Shown here one piece after another: positions 52,522 through 62,432 of a DNA stretch of 64,000 bases. Below the pieces are notes generated by a model. That model saw nothing but the letters and a program-made list of their open reading frames with translations, did not search any database and was not told the origin of the DNA. This DNA is from Pseudomonas yangonensis (GTDB lineage: Bacteria > Pseudomonadota > Gammaproteobacteria > Pseudomonadales > Pseudomonadaceae). The position numbers and the translations under genes were made by a program. The stretch spans positions 620,001 through 684,000 of the forward strand of contig NZ_BLJU01000002.1 of assembly GCF_009932725.1 (NCBI RefSeq), given 5' to 3'. Position 1 is the first letter of the stretch. The number at the start of each line of letters is the position of its first letter.

Positions 52522-52953
52522 TCAGGCCTCCTGGCAGGTGCGGCATAGATGACGGCCAGCGTCGTTGCGCCAGCCCAGTTCGGCGATGCGGGCCTCGGCT
52601 GCCGGCGCCTGCGCGGCTTTGCCGAGGGCCGCATCGACGGCGAATTCGAAATCCAGCTGCTTGCCGCAGCCGTCGCAGTTCACCTGCCAGTTATGAATGG
52701 CCAGTTCCTTGAACTGCGGCCCTTTGCACACGGCCAGCCACTGGCCGGGCGGGTTGATCAGGTGGCGAACCTTTTCCACATCCAGGCGCATGTGCAGGTC
52801 GCGGCTGCCCTTGAGGGTGACCAGCAGCGTGTCACCCGCCTGGATCGAACCGCCGTTGCCGGTGACCTGGTAGCGGCCCGGCGCCAGGGCGCGGCATTCG
52901 GTGAGGGTGTGTTGCGGGTTGAGCAGGGAATAACGGAAATCGTGTTCGGCCAT
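52522..52953 (-). CDS. Hypothetical protein with two Cys pairs
   Basis: 143 residues, no signal peptide. A CDGC at about residue 94 and CRTC near the end could bind a metal (zinc-ribbon-like). The N-terminal part is beta-rich: LLNPQHTLTECRALAPGRYQVTGNGGSIQAGDTLLVTLKGSRDLHMRLDVEKVRHLINPPGQWLAV. I do not recognise a family with certainty; similar small proteins occur near dinB in other pseudomonads (recalled). Likely co-transcribed with the META lipoprotein. Confidence 0.72.
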   Translation of the reverse strand: MAEHDFRYSLLNPQHTLTECRALAPGRYQVTGNGGSIQAGDTLLVTLKGSRDLHMRLDVEKVRHLINPPGQWLAVCKGPQFKELAIHNWQVNCDGCGKQLDFEFAVDAALGKAAQAPAAEARIAELGWRNDAGRHLCRTCQEA

Positions 52954-53079
52954 GGGTCCTCCGGTTCAGCCGGCATGCTATCACGCGGTGCTGTGCGCTA
53001 CGGCTTCTGCTTGGAGCGGATCTATCCGCGAAATTCGCGCTGTGATGGTGAATGAATTCGCTCCTGCAAAGCTGCCTAG

Positions 53080-53096
53080 CCCGGATGAAATCCGGG
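53080..53096. repeat. CCCGGAT-ATCCGGG repeat downstream of gacS
   Basis: CCCGGAT (53080-53086), GAA, ATCCGGG (53090-53096). A member of the second repeat family, 49 bases beyond the gacS stop in the direction of its transcription; it may help end the gacS transcript. Confidence 0.7.
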
Positions 53097-53144
53097 AAAC
53101 GCAGCCAGCCGGCCCCGCACGCAGCCGGGCTACAGCTCTGGGCC

Positions 53145-55895
53145 CTACGCGCTCTGGGCAGTTGCTTCGGTCAGGCGCACGATGGCGTCGTCCAGTTCGT
53201 CAAGTGCGCGTTGCGCCTCGGGATCATCCTGCTTGAGCAGCGTCTCGCTGCGCTGGCAGGCGGCGCGCAGTTGCGGCACGCCACAGTAGCGGGTGGCGCC
53301 GTGCAGCCGGTGAACCCGCTCGATCAGCGCGGTGCGCTCGCCTGCATCGCGCGCCTGGCGGATGGCCTGACGATCTCCAGGCAGGCCGGCCAGCAGCATG
53401 CTGAGCATGTCCGCCGCCAGGTCGGCCTTGCCGGCGGCCAGGCGCAGGCCCTCTTCGGCGTCGAGCACCTTGGGCTGCAACTGAGGCGGCGCAGCTGGGG
53501 CGATTCTGTGACTCGGCTGGTTGCGCAGATTCAGGCCTGTCCACTTGAGCACCACCTGGGCCAGCTGGCGTTCATTGATCGGTTTGGTCAGGTAGTCGTC
53601 CATACCGCTTTGCAGCAGGGCGCGCTTCTCGTTGGCTAGGGCGTGGGCGGTCAACGCAATGATCGGCGTGGCGCTGCAGCCTTCTTCACTTTCCCACTGG
53701 CGAATCGCTTCGGTGGCTTCACGACCATCCATGCCGGGCATCTGCACGTCCATGAACACCAAGTCGAAGCTGCCTTGCTGAACGGCTTCTATCGCCGCGT
53801 AGCCGCTGTCCACTGCCTTGACCTGGGCACCCAGGTCGTCGAGCAGGGTTTGCACCAGCAGCAGGTTGGCCGGGTTGTCATCGACGCAAAGGATTTGCGG
53901 TCGGCGCGTGTCGCCAATGGCGACCGGCTCGCTGGCCGAGCGCTGTGGGTTGACCATTTCCGTCAGCGCCTTGTGCAGCTTGCGCGTGCAGGGAGGCTTG
54001 GCCTGCAGCTGGGTGTAGGCGTCGGGCAGCGATTCGTGGAACAGCCCCAGCTCGGTGGTCGGGCATAGCACCAGGGCTTTGCAGCCAAGACGATCGAGGT
54101 CGTGGATACGCTGGCCGAGTTCTTCGGGTGGCATCTGACTGGCGGTGATGCCCAGCACTGCCAGGCTCAGCGGTGGTTCGCGATGCCGCTGGTCGTTCAC
54201 CGCCTCGAAGAGCTGGCTGGCATCGGCAAAGCTTTCCACCACCAGACCGCAGTCTTCGAGCTGATGGGCCAAGGCTTGACGCGCCAGCTCGTGGCTTTCC
54301 AGTACGGCCACGCGGCGGCCCTGCAGAGCGGCGCGCGGCAGGTCCTCGGCATCGTCCCGGGCCTTGGGCAGGGTCAGGGTGATCCAGAATTCCGAGCCTT
54401 CGCCCGGCGTGCTGTCGACACCGATCTCGCCGCCCATCTGTTCGATCAGGCGTTTGGAAATCACCAGGCCGAGGCCGGTGCCGCCGGCCTGGCGGCTGAG
54501 CGAGTTGTCGGCCTGGCTGAAAGCCTGGAACAACGCGCGCAGGTCTTCATCCGACAGGCCGATGCCGGTATCCATCACGCTGATGCGCAGCTGCGCGGTG
54601 TCGGCGCTCTCGTCCTCGACCATGGCGCGCATGACGATGGTGCCTTCGCGGGTGAACTTGATCGCATTGCTCACCAGGTTGGTCAGCACCTGTTTCATGC
54701 GTTGCGGGTCGCCGCGCAGCGCCAGCGGAGTGTCGCGGTAGATCAGGCTGACCAGCTCCAGCTGTTTTTCATGAGCGGCGGGGGCGAGGATGGTCAGGGT
54801 GTCCTGCAACAGGTCGCGCAAATTGAAGGGGATGGATTCGAGCACCAGCTTGCCGGCCTCGATCTTGGAAAAGTCGAGCACTTCGTTGATGATGCCGAGC
54901 AGGCTGTCGGCGGATTTTTCGATGGTCGACAGGTAGTCCTGCTGGCGCGGGCTGAGCTCGCTTTTTTGCAGCAGGTTGGTGAAGCCGAGAATGCCATTGA
55001 GCGGGGTGCGGATCTCATGGCTCATGTTGGCCAGGAATTCGGACTTGATGCGGCTGGCCTCCAGGGCTTCCTTGCGCGCGAAGTCCAGCTCGATGTTCTG
55101 GATTTCGATGGTTTCCATGTTCTGGCGCACGTCCTCGGTGGCCTGCTCGATGCTGTGTTGCAGTTCTTCCTGGGCATTTTGCAAGGCTTCGGCCATGCGG
55201 TTGATGCCGGCGGCCAATTCGTCCATCTCATGGCTGCCCAGCGGCGGCAGGCGGGTTTCAAGACGGCCGTCCTTGAGCAGGGCGACGCCGGCCTTGATCT
55301 CGCGCAGCGGGCCGTTGATGCTGCGGCTCATGCGCAGGGCGAGTAGGGCGGTGACGGCAAGGCCTGCGGCGATCAGCAGCAGGCTGGCGAACAGGCTGCG
55401 ATAGCCGCTGAGCAGCGTGCCCTGGTGCGAGAGCTCCAGCTCGACCCAGCCGAGCAGCTCCAGCTTGCGCTCTTCACCCCGGAGATCGCTGAACACCAGA
55501 TGCTGGTCGTAGACGGGCAGCAGAAAACGCGTGGCGTCCTGGCCGCTGAGCAGGCTGATCCCCGGCTGTCCGGCGGGAGAAGGATTCAGCATGCTCGGCC
55601 CGGCATGCGCCAGCAGGGCACGTTCGGGGGCAAGAAAACTGACTGCACGAACGTCCGGGTGCTCCAGTGCCTGCTGAGCGATGCGTTCAAGTTTTTTTAC
55701 ATCGTTCTGTTCCAGCGCCGGGGCAGCGAGGGGCGCCAGGTGTTCGGTCAGCATCTCGCCGCGCTGCAACAACTGAGTCTGCAGGTCCGACAGCTGCACC
55801 CAGGTAAAATAGCCACCCAGCACCAGCGCCAGCAGGCTTGTGGGTAGCAAGGTGAGCAGCAGCACGCGCCCTTTGATGCTGAGATCCTTGAACAC
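53145..55895 (-). CDS. gacS: GacS hybrid sensor histidine kinase
   Basis: 916 residues (BarA/GacS). Two membrane helices (about 10-33 and 165-190) flank a periplasmic sensor of about 130 residues; HAMP lies at about 190-240, and the HisKA domain has His293 in [11 protein letters not shown]. The HATPase domain has [11 protein letters not shown] and [11 protein letters not shown], and a degenerate receiver lies at 526-640. A true receiver carries Asp716 in [14 protein letters not shown], and the C-terminal HPt domain has His865 ([11 protein letters not shown]). It phosphorylates GacA, which turns on the small RNAs RsmY/Z and so frees mRNAs from RsmA, shaping biofilm, secretion and secondary metabolism. 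Divergent from pirR. gacA is not in this window. Confidence 0.95.
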   Translation of the reverse strand: MFKDLSIKGRVLLLTLLPTSLLALVLGGYFTWVQLSDLQTQLLQRGEMLTEHLAPLAAPALEQNDVKKLERIAQQALEHPDVRAVSFLAPERALLAHAGPSMLNPSPAGQPGISLLSGQDATRFLLPVYDQHLVFSDLRGEERKLELLGWVELELSHQGTLLSGYRSLFASLLLIAAGLAVTALLALRMSRSINGPLREIKAGVALLKDGRLETRLPPLGSHEMDELAAGINRMAEALQNAQEELQHSIEQATEDVRQNMETIEIQNIELDFARKEALEASRIKSEFLANMSHEIRTPLNGILGFTNLLQKSELSPRQQDYLSTIEKSADSLLGIINEVLDFSKIEAGKLVLESIPFNLRDLLQDTLTILAPAAHEKQLELVSLIYRDTPLALRGDPQRMKQVLTNLVSNAIKFTREGTIVMRAMVEDESADTAQLRISVMDTGIGLSDEDLRALFQAFSQADNSLSRQAGGTGLGLVISKRLIEQMGGEIGVDSTPGEGSEFWITLTLPKARDDAEDLPRAALQGRRVAVLESHELARQALAHQLEDCGLVVESFADASQLFEAVNDQRHREPPLSLAVLGITASQMPPEELGQRIHDLDRLGCKALVLCPTTELGLFHESLPDAYTQLQAKPPCTRKLHKALTEMVNPQRSASEPVAIGDTRRPQILCVDDNPANLLLVQTLLDDLGAQVKAVDSGYAAIEAVQQGSFDLVFMDVQMPGMDGREATEAIRQWESEEGCSATPIIALTAHALANEKRALLQSGMDDYLTKPINERQLAQVVLKWTGLNLRNQPSHRIAPAAPPQLQPKVLDAEEGLRLAAGKADLAADMLSMLLAGLPGDRQAIRQARDAGERTALIERVHRLHGATRYCGVPQLRAACQRSETLLKQDDPEAQRALDELDDAIVRLTEATAQSA

Positions 55896-55978
55896 GACCT
55901 TCCTCCTTCAGAACGTCCGAGCAGTGTAGCGATTCGGCGCGGGGGAATCTGTAGGTGAGTGCTCGTCGTTTAATAGGT

Positions 55979-55995
55979 AGAATTGTTCTCATTCT
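55979..55995. promoter_or_regulatory. Fur-like palindrome between gacS and pirR
   Basis: AGAAT-TGTTCTC-ATTCT (55979-55995), just before pirR. The AAT...ATT framework resembles Fur sites (GATAATGATAATCATTATC) with several mismatches. Iron control of pirRSA is expected by analogy to other siderophore two-component systems. Confidence 0.4.
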
Positions 55996-56013
55996 GCCTG
56001 TTCGGTTTTCACC

Positions 56014-56724
56014 ATGATGACTCCTGTTTCCACCTCGGCTCGAATCCTTGCCGTCGAGGACGATCCGATGCTTGCCAGTCACCTGCAGGCCCACCTGATG
56101 AGGTGTGGGTTTGACGTGACGCTCAGCCATGACGGCAGCGAAGGTCTGCAGCTGGCTGAAAGCGAAGATTTCGACCTGATCCTGATGGATATCCTGCTGC
56201 CTGGTACCAACGGCCTCGAGGCGCTCCAGCGCCTGCGTCGGCAGCGCAGTGTGCCGGTGTTGCTGATGTCGGCGCTGGGCGACGAGCAAAACCGCATCGC
56301 CGGTTTCAGCCAGGGCGCCGATGACTACCTGCCCAAACCCTTCAGTCTGGGTGAACTGAGCGTGCGGATAGAGGCGATACTGCGGCGTGTGGCCTATGAG
56401 CGACGTGAACTGCGGCCGAGCACCGAGGACAGCGGCTTGCAGTTCGACGAAGGGCGCAGCGATGTCGCCTTCCGTGACAGCTGGGCTGGCCTGACACCCA
56501 GCGAATACCGCGTGCTGGAGCTGCTCTGGCGGCACAAGGACGAGGCTTTGAGCAAGCCCTTCCTTTATCAGCAGGCGCTGCGCCGCGCCTACGCTCAGCA
56601 CGACCGCAGCCTGGACATGCACGTCAGTCATATCCGTCGCAAGCTGCAGGCCATTGGTTACGCTGCGGCCCGGGTGGAAACGGTCTGGGGCAGGGGGTAC
56701 ATACTGGTGCAGGTGAGCGCGTGA
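56014..56724 (+). CDS. pirR: PirR response regulator
   Basis: 236 residues, OmpR family: receiver with ILAVEDDPMLASHLQAHL (acidic pocket), LILMDILLPGTNG (phospho-accepting Asp) and LMSALG, KPF; C-terminal winged helix with TPSEYRVLELLW and HVSHIRRKLQAIGY. In P. aeruginosa PirR-PirS controls the enterobactin-type receptor PirA. pirS starts with GTGA overlap. The order pirR-pirS-pirA, next to gacS and cysM-rlmD-relA, matches what I recall. Confidence 0.9.
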   Translation: MMTPVSTSARILAVEDDPMLASHLQAHLMRCGFDVTLSHDGSEGLQLAESEDFDLILMDILLPGTNGLEALQRLRRQRSVPVLLMSALGDEQNRIAGFSQGADDYLPKPFSLGELSVRIEAILRRVAYERRELRPSTEDSGLQFDEGRSDVAFRDSWAGLTPSEYRVLELLWRHKDEALSKPFLYQQALRRAYAQHDRSLDMHVSHIRRKLQAIGYAAARVETVWGRGYILVQVSA

Positions 56725-58073
56725 CCCTGCCCGGCAGGCATTCGCTGCTGTGGCGCCTGACCGGAGCGCTGGCGCTGTTCTGCCTGTTTCTGACGAGTCT
56801 GTACGCCGATCTCGGGCGATTCGTGACCGAGGCTTCGTCCTATCTGTCGGACTCGAGTCGGCAGGTGCTGCTGGATTACGCCGAGGAGGCAGAGCATGCC
56901 TGGCGCCGGGATGGGGTCGAGGGTGTCGATGCTTTCCTGGTGCGGCTGCGCGAGCGCGAGTCGGTCTGGGCCGTGGTGGTCGATAACGGCAAGAGATCGC
57001 TGTCTTCACGGCCGCTGGATGATGAGGAATCGCAGCGTCTGGATTTCGTGCGTCGCCTGGATTTTCCAGTGGGCCGTCCTGACGGAACGCCCTCTTTTTA
57101 CATCCCGTTCAGCGACGGCCAGGGCCGCCTGGTGATGGACCTTCCCTGGCACCTGAGCCCAAGGCGCTACAGCGATTTGTGGAACCTGCTGTTGGAACGC
57201 CTACTGCCAGCGCTGCTGGCGGTCTTTTTTGGTGTGGTGCTGTATCGCGTATTGATCGCGCCGCTGTCCATCATGCGGCGGCAGGCAGCGGCTCTCAGTG
57301 CGGGCGATCTTTCGGCTCGACTGGGACCGGAGATGGTCAAGCGTCGCGACGAGCTCGGCGAGCTGGCGCGTACCTTCGATCATATGGCTGAGCGCCTTGA
57401 AGGTACGGTGGCCTACCAGCGGCAGTTGCTGCGAGCGCTTTCACACGAGCTGCGTACACCATTGGCTCGCCTGCGCGTTGCGGGCGAGAGCGAACAGGAC
57501 CTTGCGGCGTTGCGCCAGCGCCTGGAGCGTGAAGTACAGACCATGGAGAAGCTGGTGGGGGATGCCCTCGAACTGGTCTGGCTGGATACCGAAAGGCCTA
57601 GTTTGCCGCTAGAAGAGGTGGACGTTGTAAGGCTCTGGGATGTTTTACGGGAGAACGCGGGGTTCGAAACGGGATGGCCCGCCGAGCGCATGCCCTGCGA
57701 CCTGCCTGCCAACTGCCGCGTGATGGGTAACCTCAACGGGCTGGCGCAGGCATTGGAGAACATCCTGCGCAACGCTATTCGTCATTCGCCGCAGGGCGGT
57801 GTCGTGCGCTTGCAGGGGTGGCTGGAAAATGATCGCTGGCATCTGCAGCTGAGCGATGAAGGATGCGGTGTGGATGAGTCAGAGCTGGAGTTCATCTTCA
57901 AGCCCTTTGCGCGACTTGATGATGCGCGCCCTGGTGACGGAGGCTTCGGACTCGGACTGAGCATCGCGCGTGGCGCCATCGCCTTGCAGGGCGGGCAGAT
58001 GTGGGCGACGAGTCCGCAGCGGCGCGGCCTGCATATGCACGTTTTGCTGCCCGCGGCCCTTGACGCGACCTAA
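56721..58073 (+). CDS. pirS: PirS sensor histidine kinase
   Basis: 450 residues. Membrane helices (about 8-30 and 155-178) flank a periplasmic sensor of about 125 residues; HAMP follows, then the HisKA domain with His in ALSHELRTPLARL (about residue 240) and HATPase with NILRNAIRHSP (N-box), DEGCGV and GGFGLGLSIARG. It would sense a siderophore, directly or through an envelope signal, and phosphorylate PirR. GTG 56721 overlaps the pirR stop by four bases. Sequence between 58074 and pirA holds two operator-like sites. Confidence 0.9.
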   Translation: MTLPGRHSLLWRLTGALALFCLFLTSLYADLGRFVTEASSYLSDSSRQVLLDYAEEAEHAWRRDGVEGVDAFLVRLRERESVWAVVVDNGKRSLSSRPLDDEESQRLDFVRRLDFPVGRPDGTPSFYIPFSDGQGRLVMDLPWHLSPRRYSDLWNLLLERLLPALLAVFFGVVLYRVLIAPLSIMRRQAAALSAGDLSARLGPEMVKRRDELGELARTFDHMAERLEGTVAYQRQLLRALSHELRTPLARLRVAGESEQDLAALRQRLEREVQTMEKLVGDALELVWLDTERPSLPLEEVDVVRLWDVLRENAGFETGWPAERMPCDLPANCRVMGNLNGLAQALENILRNAIRHSPQGGVVRLQGWLENDRWHLQLSDEGCGVDESELEFIFKPFARLDDARPGDGGFGLGLSIARGAIALQGGQMWATSPQRRGLHMHVLLPAALDAT

Positions 58074-58084
58074 TTGTATAGAAT

Positions 58085-58099
58085 GTAAATTCAATTTAC
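58085..58099. promoter_or_regulatory. Perfect 15-bp palindrome upstream of pirA
   Basis: GTAAATTCAATTTAC: seven-base arms around a central C, 11 bases after pirS and eight bases before the Fur-like site. It could be the PirR operator or another regulator site, possibly overlapping the pirA promoter. No mismatch. Confidence 0.5.
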
Positions 58100-58103
58100 T
58101 CGC

Positions 58104-58124
58104 AAATGATATTAAGTATCGTTT
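58104..58124. promoter_or_regulatory. Fur-box-like site upstream of pirA
   Basis: TGATATTAAGTATCG at 58107-58121 matches the 7-1-7 Fur pattern TGATAAT-N-ATTATCA at 11 of 14 positions by my count. It is about 120 bases from the pirA ATG, fitting iron repression of a siderophore receptor. Confidence 0.6.
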
Positions 58125-58240
58125 GGCTTTTCCTGTTGCCTGACCGAAGGCAGCAATAGTCATCGTTTCAGGCTCTGCATGGTTGTGTTTGATCCATGCA
58201 TGGCTCTGACCGGGATATGGATCGCCAAGGAGATACTTAT

Positions 58241-60310
58241 ATGTTGCGTTTTTCTCGCAGCCGGCTGGCATGCGCCATCAGTTGCGTTGCCATGACCTGT
58301 ACGGCTGCGCATGCCCAGGACGCCATTGAGCTGCAAAGCGTCAAGGTGGTGAGTGCTGCTGGTTACGAGCAGAACATAGCCGACGCGCCGGCAAGCATCT
58401 CGGTGATTTCTCGTGAAGAGCTGGAGAAAAAAGCCTACAAGAACGTCGTTGACGCGCTGAAAAACGTGCCGGGTGTCTATGCCTCCGGCGGCAGCACCTA
58501 TCAGGACATCTCCATCCGGGGCATGGCTAGCGACTACACGCTGTACCTGATCGATGGCCGTCCCATGCAGGGTAATGATGCCTTCAGCCCCAACGGCATG
58601 GCGGGCGGCACCCAGATCGCCTTCCTGCCGCCGCTGGAGATGATCGAACGCATCGAAGTGATCCGCGGGCCGATGTCGTCGCTGTACGGCAGCAACGCCA
58701 TGGGCGGCATCATCAATATCATTACCCGTCGCGCGCCTGACCAGTGGACTGGCTCCGTTTCCGGCGAGTACACCACGCCTGGCAAGAATAACCAGATCAA
58801 CGAAGATGGCTGGCAGACCAATGTCTATGCAGCCGGGCCGCTGATCGACCAGTTACTGTCGCTGCAGGTCAATGGCGGCTTCCAGCGTATCGAAGAAAGT
58901 CACTTTCAGGGTGGCGGCAAAGATGCCTCCAGTGATCCGAAGTTCACCCGCAAGCAGGGCGGTCTGAAGCTTACCCTGACGCCGGATGAAGAGAACGATA
59001 TCTCCCTGGCTTATGACTTTTCGCGCCAGGAGCGTGAAGCCAATGCCGGTGTTTCCAGTACGGCTGACGCATTTACCCGTGGTGATCGGGAAGTGTTCAC
59101 CCTGGCGCACGACGGTCGCTATGGCCAGCTTCAGATGAGCAGCTACATCAAGTACGAGGAAACCGAGAATCCCAGTCGCGGCAGTGAGACCACCGGGCTG
59201 CGCGGCATATTCTTCGACACCCTGACGGCCAATTCCCAGGGTACTTATTTCTTTGATCGCCACACTCTGACGCTTGGCGTGCAGTACATCAGCGAAGAGC
59301 TCAAGGACCGGGCGACCAATGCGCTCAACGACCGTGGCCCGATGACGGCTGATCGCTGGCAGTATTCGCTGTTCATGGAAGACGAGTGGCAGGTCACCGA
59401 TGACCTGGCGATCACCGCTGGTCTGCGCATGAATCGCGACGAGAACTACGGCACGCATATCTCGCCACGCCTGTACGGCGTTTATCATCTGACCCCGGAG
59501 CTCGCGCTCAAGGGCGGAGTATCCACTGGCTACCGCACACCGACCCTGCGCGAGTCGGCTGCCAACTACGGAGCCATTACCGGTGGAGGTCGGCTGGCCT
59601 ATCCAGGCGCAGTGATCATCGGTAATCCGAATCTCGATCCGGAAAAGAGCACCAGCTACGAATTCGGCTTCGTCTACGACAACCCCGAACTGGGCTTGAA
59701 CACCAGCGCCATGCTGTTCCTTACCAAGTTCGAGGACAAGATTACCGAGAATCGTCTGTGTTCCAGTGCGGACGGCGGAGGCGTTTCTTCCAACCCGGCG
59801 AGTTGGGGCGTGGGCGCCAATGGCTGCTCCACGAATTATCAAGGCACCAACTACTGGTTCGTCAGCGAGCAGATCAACGTAGACGAAGCCGAGATGCAGG
59901 GTGTCGAGCTGACCCTGGACTATGACCTGCTGCGCAATCTGCGCCTGGGCACCAGCTATACCTTCACCGATTCCGAGCAGAAAAGCGGCAGTTTGAAAGG
60001 TGAGCCGCTGAACAAGATTCCCAGGCACATGTTCAATGCGCTCCTGGATTACCAGCTCAGCGACCGTATCGGCCTGTGGACCCAGTACAACTACCGTGGC
60101 CGTACCTCCGACTACCTGAGCCGTACCTCGATCGCCGAGGGCACCCCGGGCTACGGCTTCGTCGACCTTGGTGCGACCTGGCAGGTTACCGGCAGCACCC
60201 AGCTCAAGGCCGGCATTTACAACCTCGACAACAAACAGGTGACCAACAGCGACTACGGCGTGGTACTCGACGGGCGTCGTTATACCCTGGGCTTTACCAC
60301 CACTTTCTAA
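58241..60310 (+). CDS. pirA: PirA-type TonB-dependent siderophore receptor
   Basis: 689 residues: signal peptide (1-27, ending AHA-QDA), TonB-box-like segment near VKVVSA, plug domain (about 45-155, with SVISREELEKKAYKNVVDALKNVPGV, ISIRGM and VIRGPMSSLYGSNAMGGIINI), then a 22-stranded barrel ending in a C-terminal Phe (YTLGFTTTF). Imports ferric catecholate siderophores using TonB energy. It is shorter than P. aeruginosa PirA (about 740, recalled), so it may be nearer CirA-like receptors. ATG 58241 follows AAGGAG. pirR-pirS upstream and a siderophore-binding protein downstream fit the role. Confidence 0.85.
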   Translation: MLRFSRSRLACAISCVAMTCTAAHAQDAIELQSVKVVSAAGYEQNIADAPASISVISREELEKKAYKNVVDALKNVPGVYASGGSTYQDISIRGMASDYTLYLIDGRPMQGNDAFSPNGMAGGTQIAFLPPLEMIERIEVIRGPMSSLYGSNAMGGIINIITRRAPDQWTGSVSGEYTTPGKNNQINEDGWQTNVYAAGPLIDQLLSLQVNGGFQRIEESHFQGGGKDASSDPKFTRKQGGLKLTLTPDEENDISLAYDFSRQEREANAGVSSTADAFTRGDREVFTLAHDGRYGQLQMSSYIKYEETENPSRGSETTGLRGIFFDTLTANSQGTYFFDRHTLTLGVQYISEELKDRATNALNDRGPMTADRWQYSLFMEDEWQVTDDLAITAGLRMNRDENYGTHISPRLYGVYHLTPELALKGGVSTGYRTPTLRESAANYGAITGGGRLAYPGAVIIGNPNLDPEKSTSYEFGFVYDNPELGLNTSAMLFLTKFEDKITENRLCSSADGGGVSSNPASWGVGANGCSTNYQGTNYWFVSEQINVDEAEMQGVELTLDYDLLRNLRLGTSYTFTDSEQKSGSLKGEPLNKIPRHMFNALLDYQLSDRIGLWTQYNYRGRTSDYLSRTSIAEGTPGYGFVDLGATWQVTGSTQLKAGIYNLDNKQVTNSDYGVVLDGRRYTLGFTTTF

Positions 60311-60316
60311 AAGAGG

Positions 60317-60354
60317 CACGGCGGCGAATACCGGTCCTGGCGTCATCCGCCGTG
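60317..60354 (+). other. Hairpin after pirA
   Basis: CACGGCGG (60317-60324) and CCGCCGTG (60347-60354), loop 22 bases, no T-run. May slow transcription between pirA and the siderophore-binding gene. Confidence 0.35.
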
Positions 60355-60439
60355 TTGCCGTCGCCAACCCCTGGGCGTTTCACAACGTTCATGGGTAGCC
60401 CTTCTGACCTTCAATTGATAACGGATACAAGGAGAGAAC

Positions 60440-61402
60440 ATGATCTCGCTTCGCTGGGTTCTGGCCAACGTGCTTATGATCTTCAGTTCGCTGGTCCTCG
60501 CGTCGGCCCAGGCGGCCTATCCCGTTACGGTTAGTCATGCCCAGGGCAGCCTGACCTTGAATGAAGCGCCCAAACGGATTGCCGTGTTCGACCTGGGCAC
60601 GCTGGACACGCTCGATGCGCTCGGCGTATCGGCGGCCGGAGTGCCGCAGATGGTCGGTCCGGCCTATCTGCAGAAGGCTTATGCCGGACGCGAGGTGGTC
60701 GACATCGGTACCCTGTTCGAGCCTGACTATGCCGCTTTGCAATCCCTCGAGCCGGATCTGATCATTATCGCCGGGCGTTCCAGCGCCGCTTACGAAAAGC
60801 TCGCGCAGCTGGCGCCGACCATCGACCTCAGTATCGCTCCGGAAAGCTTCCTTGCGGGCGTGGAGGGCAACCTGCAACTGCTGGGAGCTATCTTCGACAA
60901 GCAGGAGCAGGCCGCGAAACTCGGCAGCGAGCTTGAACAGGCGCTGGCAGCGACGCACGAGAAGAGCAAAGGGCTGACCTCGCTGACACTGTTCACCATC
61001 AACGATGCCCTGATGCTGCATGCCCCGGGTGAGCGTTTCGGTATGCTGTACGAGGTGTTAGGTACCCGCTCCGTTGCTGAGGCGGTGGACCCGGCCAGCG
61101 TGCCGCAGGGGCGCCCGGCGCCGGATTCGCCGGAGGCCAGGCAACTGCGCGAACAGCAGCAGGTGCGCCTGGATGCGGCCTTGCAGGCTGAGCCGGACTG
61201 GTTGGTGATTCTGGATCGTGGTGCGGCAACCGGGGGTGAAGGCAAGGCGGAAGAAACCCTGGGCAAACACCCGGGAATCGCCGCAGGCAAGGCCTGGACA
61301 GCAGGCAAGGTGTTCTACCTCAATCCGGCCACCTGGTATATCGCGACAGGCGGTTATCAGGGGCTGATGAAGACCTTGAAGGATTTCTCCGCCGCGCTGT
61401 GA
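60440..61402 (+). CDS. Periplasmic ferric-siderophore-binding protein (FhuD/FatB-like)
   Basis: 320 residues with a signal peptide (about 1-26, ending AQA-AYP). Class III binding fold: KRIAVFDLGTLDTLDALGVSAAGVPQM, ALQSLEPDLIIIAGRSS, then the long connecting helix and EPDWLVILDRGAATGG. It resembles the CeuE/YclQ/VctP-type catecholate-binding proteins and would pass iron-siderophore from PirA to an ABC permease. No permease or ATPase gene is present in the window, so partners must lie elsewhere. I recall no such gene between pirA and cysM in P. aeruginosa. Confidence 0.82.
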   Translation: MISLRWVLANVLMIFSSLVLASAQAAYPVTVSHAQGSLTLNEAPKRIAVFDLGTLDTLDALGVSAAGVPQMVGPAYLQKAYAGREVVDIGTLFEPDYAALQSLEPDLIIIAGRSSAAYEKLAQLAPTIDLSIAPESFLAGVEGNLQLLGAIFDKQEQAAKLGSELEQALAATHEKSKGLTSLTLFTINDALMLHAPGERFGMLYEVLGTRSVAEAVDPASVPQGRPAPDSPEARQLREQQQVRLDAALQAEPDWLVILDRGAATGGEGKAEETLGKHPGIAAGKAWTAGKVFYLNPATWYIATGGYQGLMKTLKDFSAAL

Positions 61403-61409
61403 AAACTAG

Positions 61410-61430
61410 CGGCAGCCCTGGTGGCTGCCG
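61410..61430 (+). terminator. Weak terminator-like hairpin after the siderophore-binding gene
   Basis: CGGCAGCC, five-base loop, GGCTGCCG, eight-base-pair stem. No T-run follows, so termination strength is doubtful. Confidence 0.4.
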
Positions 61431-61526
61431 GCTTGCGTCACGACACGACAGCGATCATGGCGTGATGAAGTCACGGGTTCGGCGTATCATGACGCCCCTT
61501 CGCGTCAGTCTGGATTCGAGCGACCC

Positions 61527-62432
61527 ATGACCCTGCAATTTCCCACCATTGCCGATTGCATCGGCAATACCCCCCTGGTTCGTCTGCAACGCCTGGGCGG
61601 CGACACCAGCAACACGCTGCTGGTCAAGCTGGAAGGCAACAACCCGGCCGGCTCGGTCAAGGACCGGCCGGCGCTGTCGATGATCAACCGCGCCGAACTG
61701 CGCGGCGACATCCGCCCCGGCGATACCCTGATCGAAGCCACCAGCGGCAATACCGGTATCGCCCTGGCCATGGCGGCGGCGATCAAAGGCTACAAGATGA
61801 TCCTGATCATGCCGGACAACTCCACCGCCGAGCGCAAGTGGGCGATGACCGCCTACGGCGCCGAGCTGATCCTGGTCAGCAAGGAAGAGGGCATGGAGGG
61901 CGCGCGTGATCTGGCCGAGAAGCTGCAGGCCGAAGGGCGCGGCAAGGTGCTCGATCAGTTCGCCAATGGCGACAACCCCGAGGCGCACTACAGCGGCACC
62001 GGCCCGGAAATCTGGCGCCAGACCGGCGGGACCATCACTCACTTCATCAGCTCCATGGGTACCACCGGCACTATCATGGGCACCTCGCGCTACCTCAAGG
62101 AGCAGAACCCGGCGATCCAGATCGTCGGGTTGCAGCCGCAGGAAGGCTCGGCCATTCCGGGCATCCGTCGCTGGCCCGAGGAATACCTGCCGAAGATCTA
62201 TCAGGCCGAACGGGTCGATCAGGTGATGGACATGGGCCAGGCCGAGGCCGAGCACGTCATGCGCCGTCTGGCGCGGGAAGAGGGCATCTTCTGCGGCGTT
62301 TCCTCTGGTGGCTCGGTGGCCGGCATGCTGCGCCTTTCGCAGCAGGTGGAGAACGCGGTGCTGGTGGCGATCATCTGTGATCGCGGCGACCGCTACCTGT
62401 CCACCGGCGTTTACCAAGAACCGGCTCACTGA
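61527..62432 (+). CDS. cysM: Cysteine synthase B
   Basis: 301 residues, PLP enzyme. The cofactor Lys lies in [12 protein letters not shown], the PLP-phosphate loop is in [11 protein letters not shown], and the substrate loop is in [13 protein letters not shown]. CysM, not CysK, is indicated by [11 protein letters not shown] and length. It makes cysteine from O-acetylserine, accepting thiosulfate as well as sulfide. rlmD starts on its stop (TGATG), as in P. aeruginosa. Confidence 0.93.
   Translation: MTLQFPTIADCIGNTPLVRLQRLGGDTSNTLLVKLEGNNPAGSVKDRPALSMINRAELRGDIRPGDTLIEATSGNTGIALAMAAAIKGYKMILIMPDNSTAERKWAMTAYGAELILVSKEEGMEGARDLAEKLQAEGRGKVLDQFANGDNPEAHYSGTGPEIWRQTGGTITHFISSMGTTGTIMGTSRYLKEQNPAIQIVGLQPQEGSAIPGIRRWPEEYLPKIYQAERVDQVMDMGQAEAEHVMRRLAREEGIFCGVSSGGSVAGMLRLSQQVENAVLVAIICDRGDRYLSTGVYQEPAH

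Noticed and set aside
53525..54060. Second functional receiver in GacS
   Set aside because: The first receiver-like domain (residues 526-640) lacks the phospho-acceptor Asp context; only Asp716 fits, as usual for GacS/BarA.
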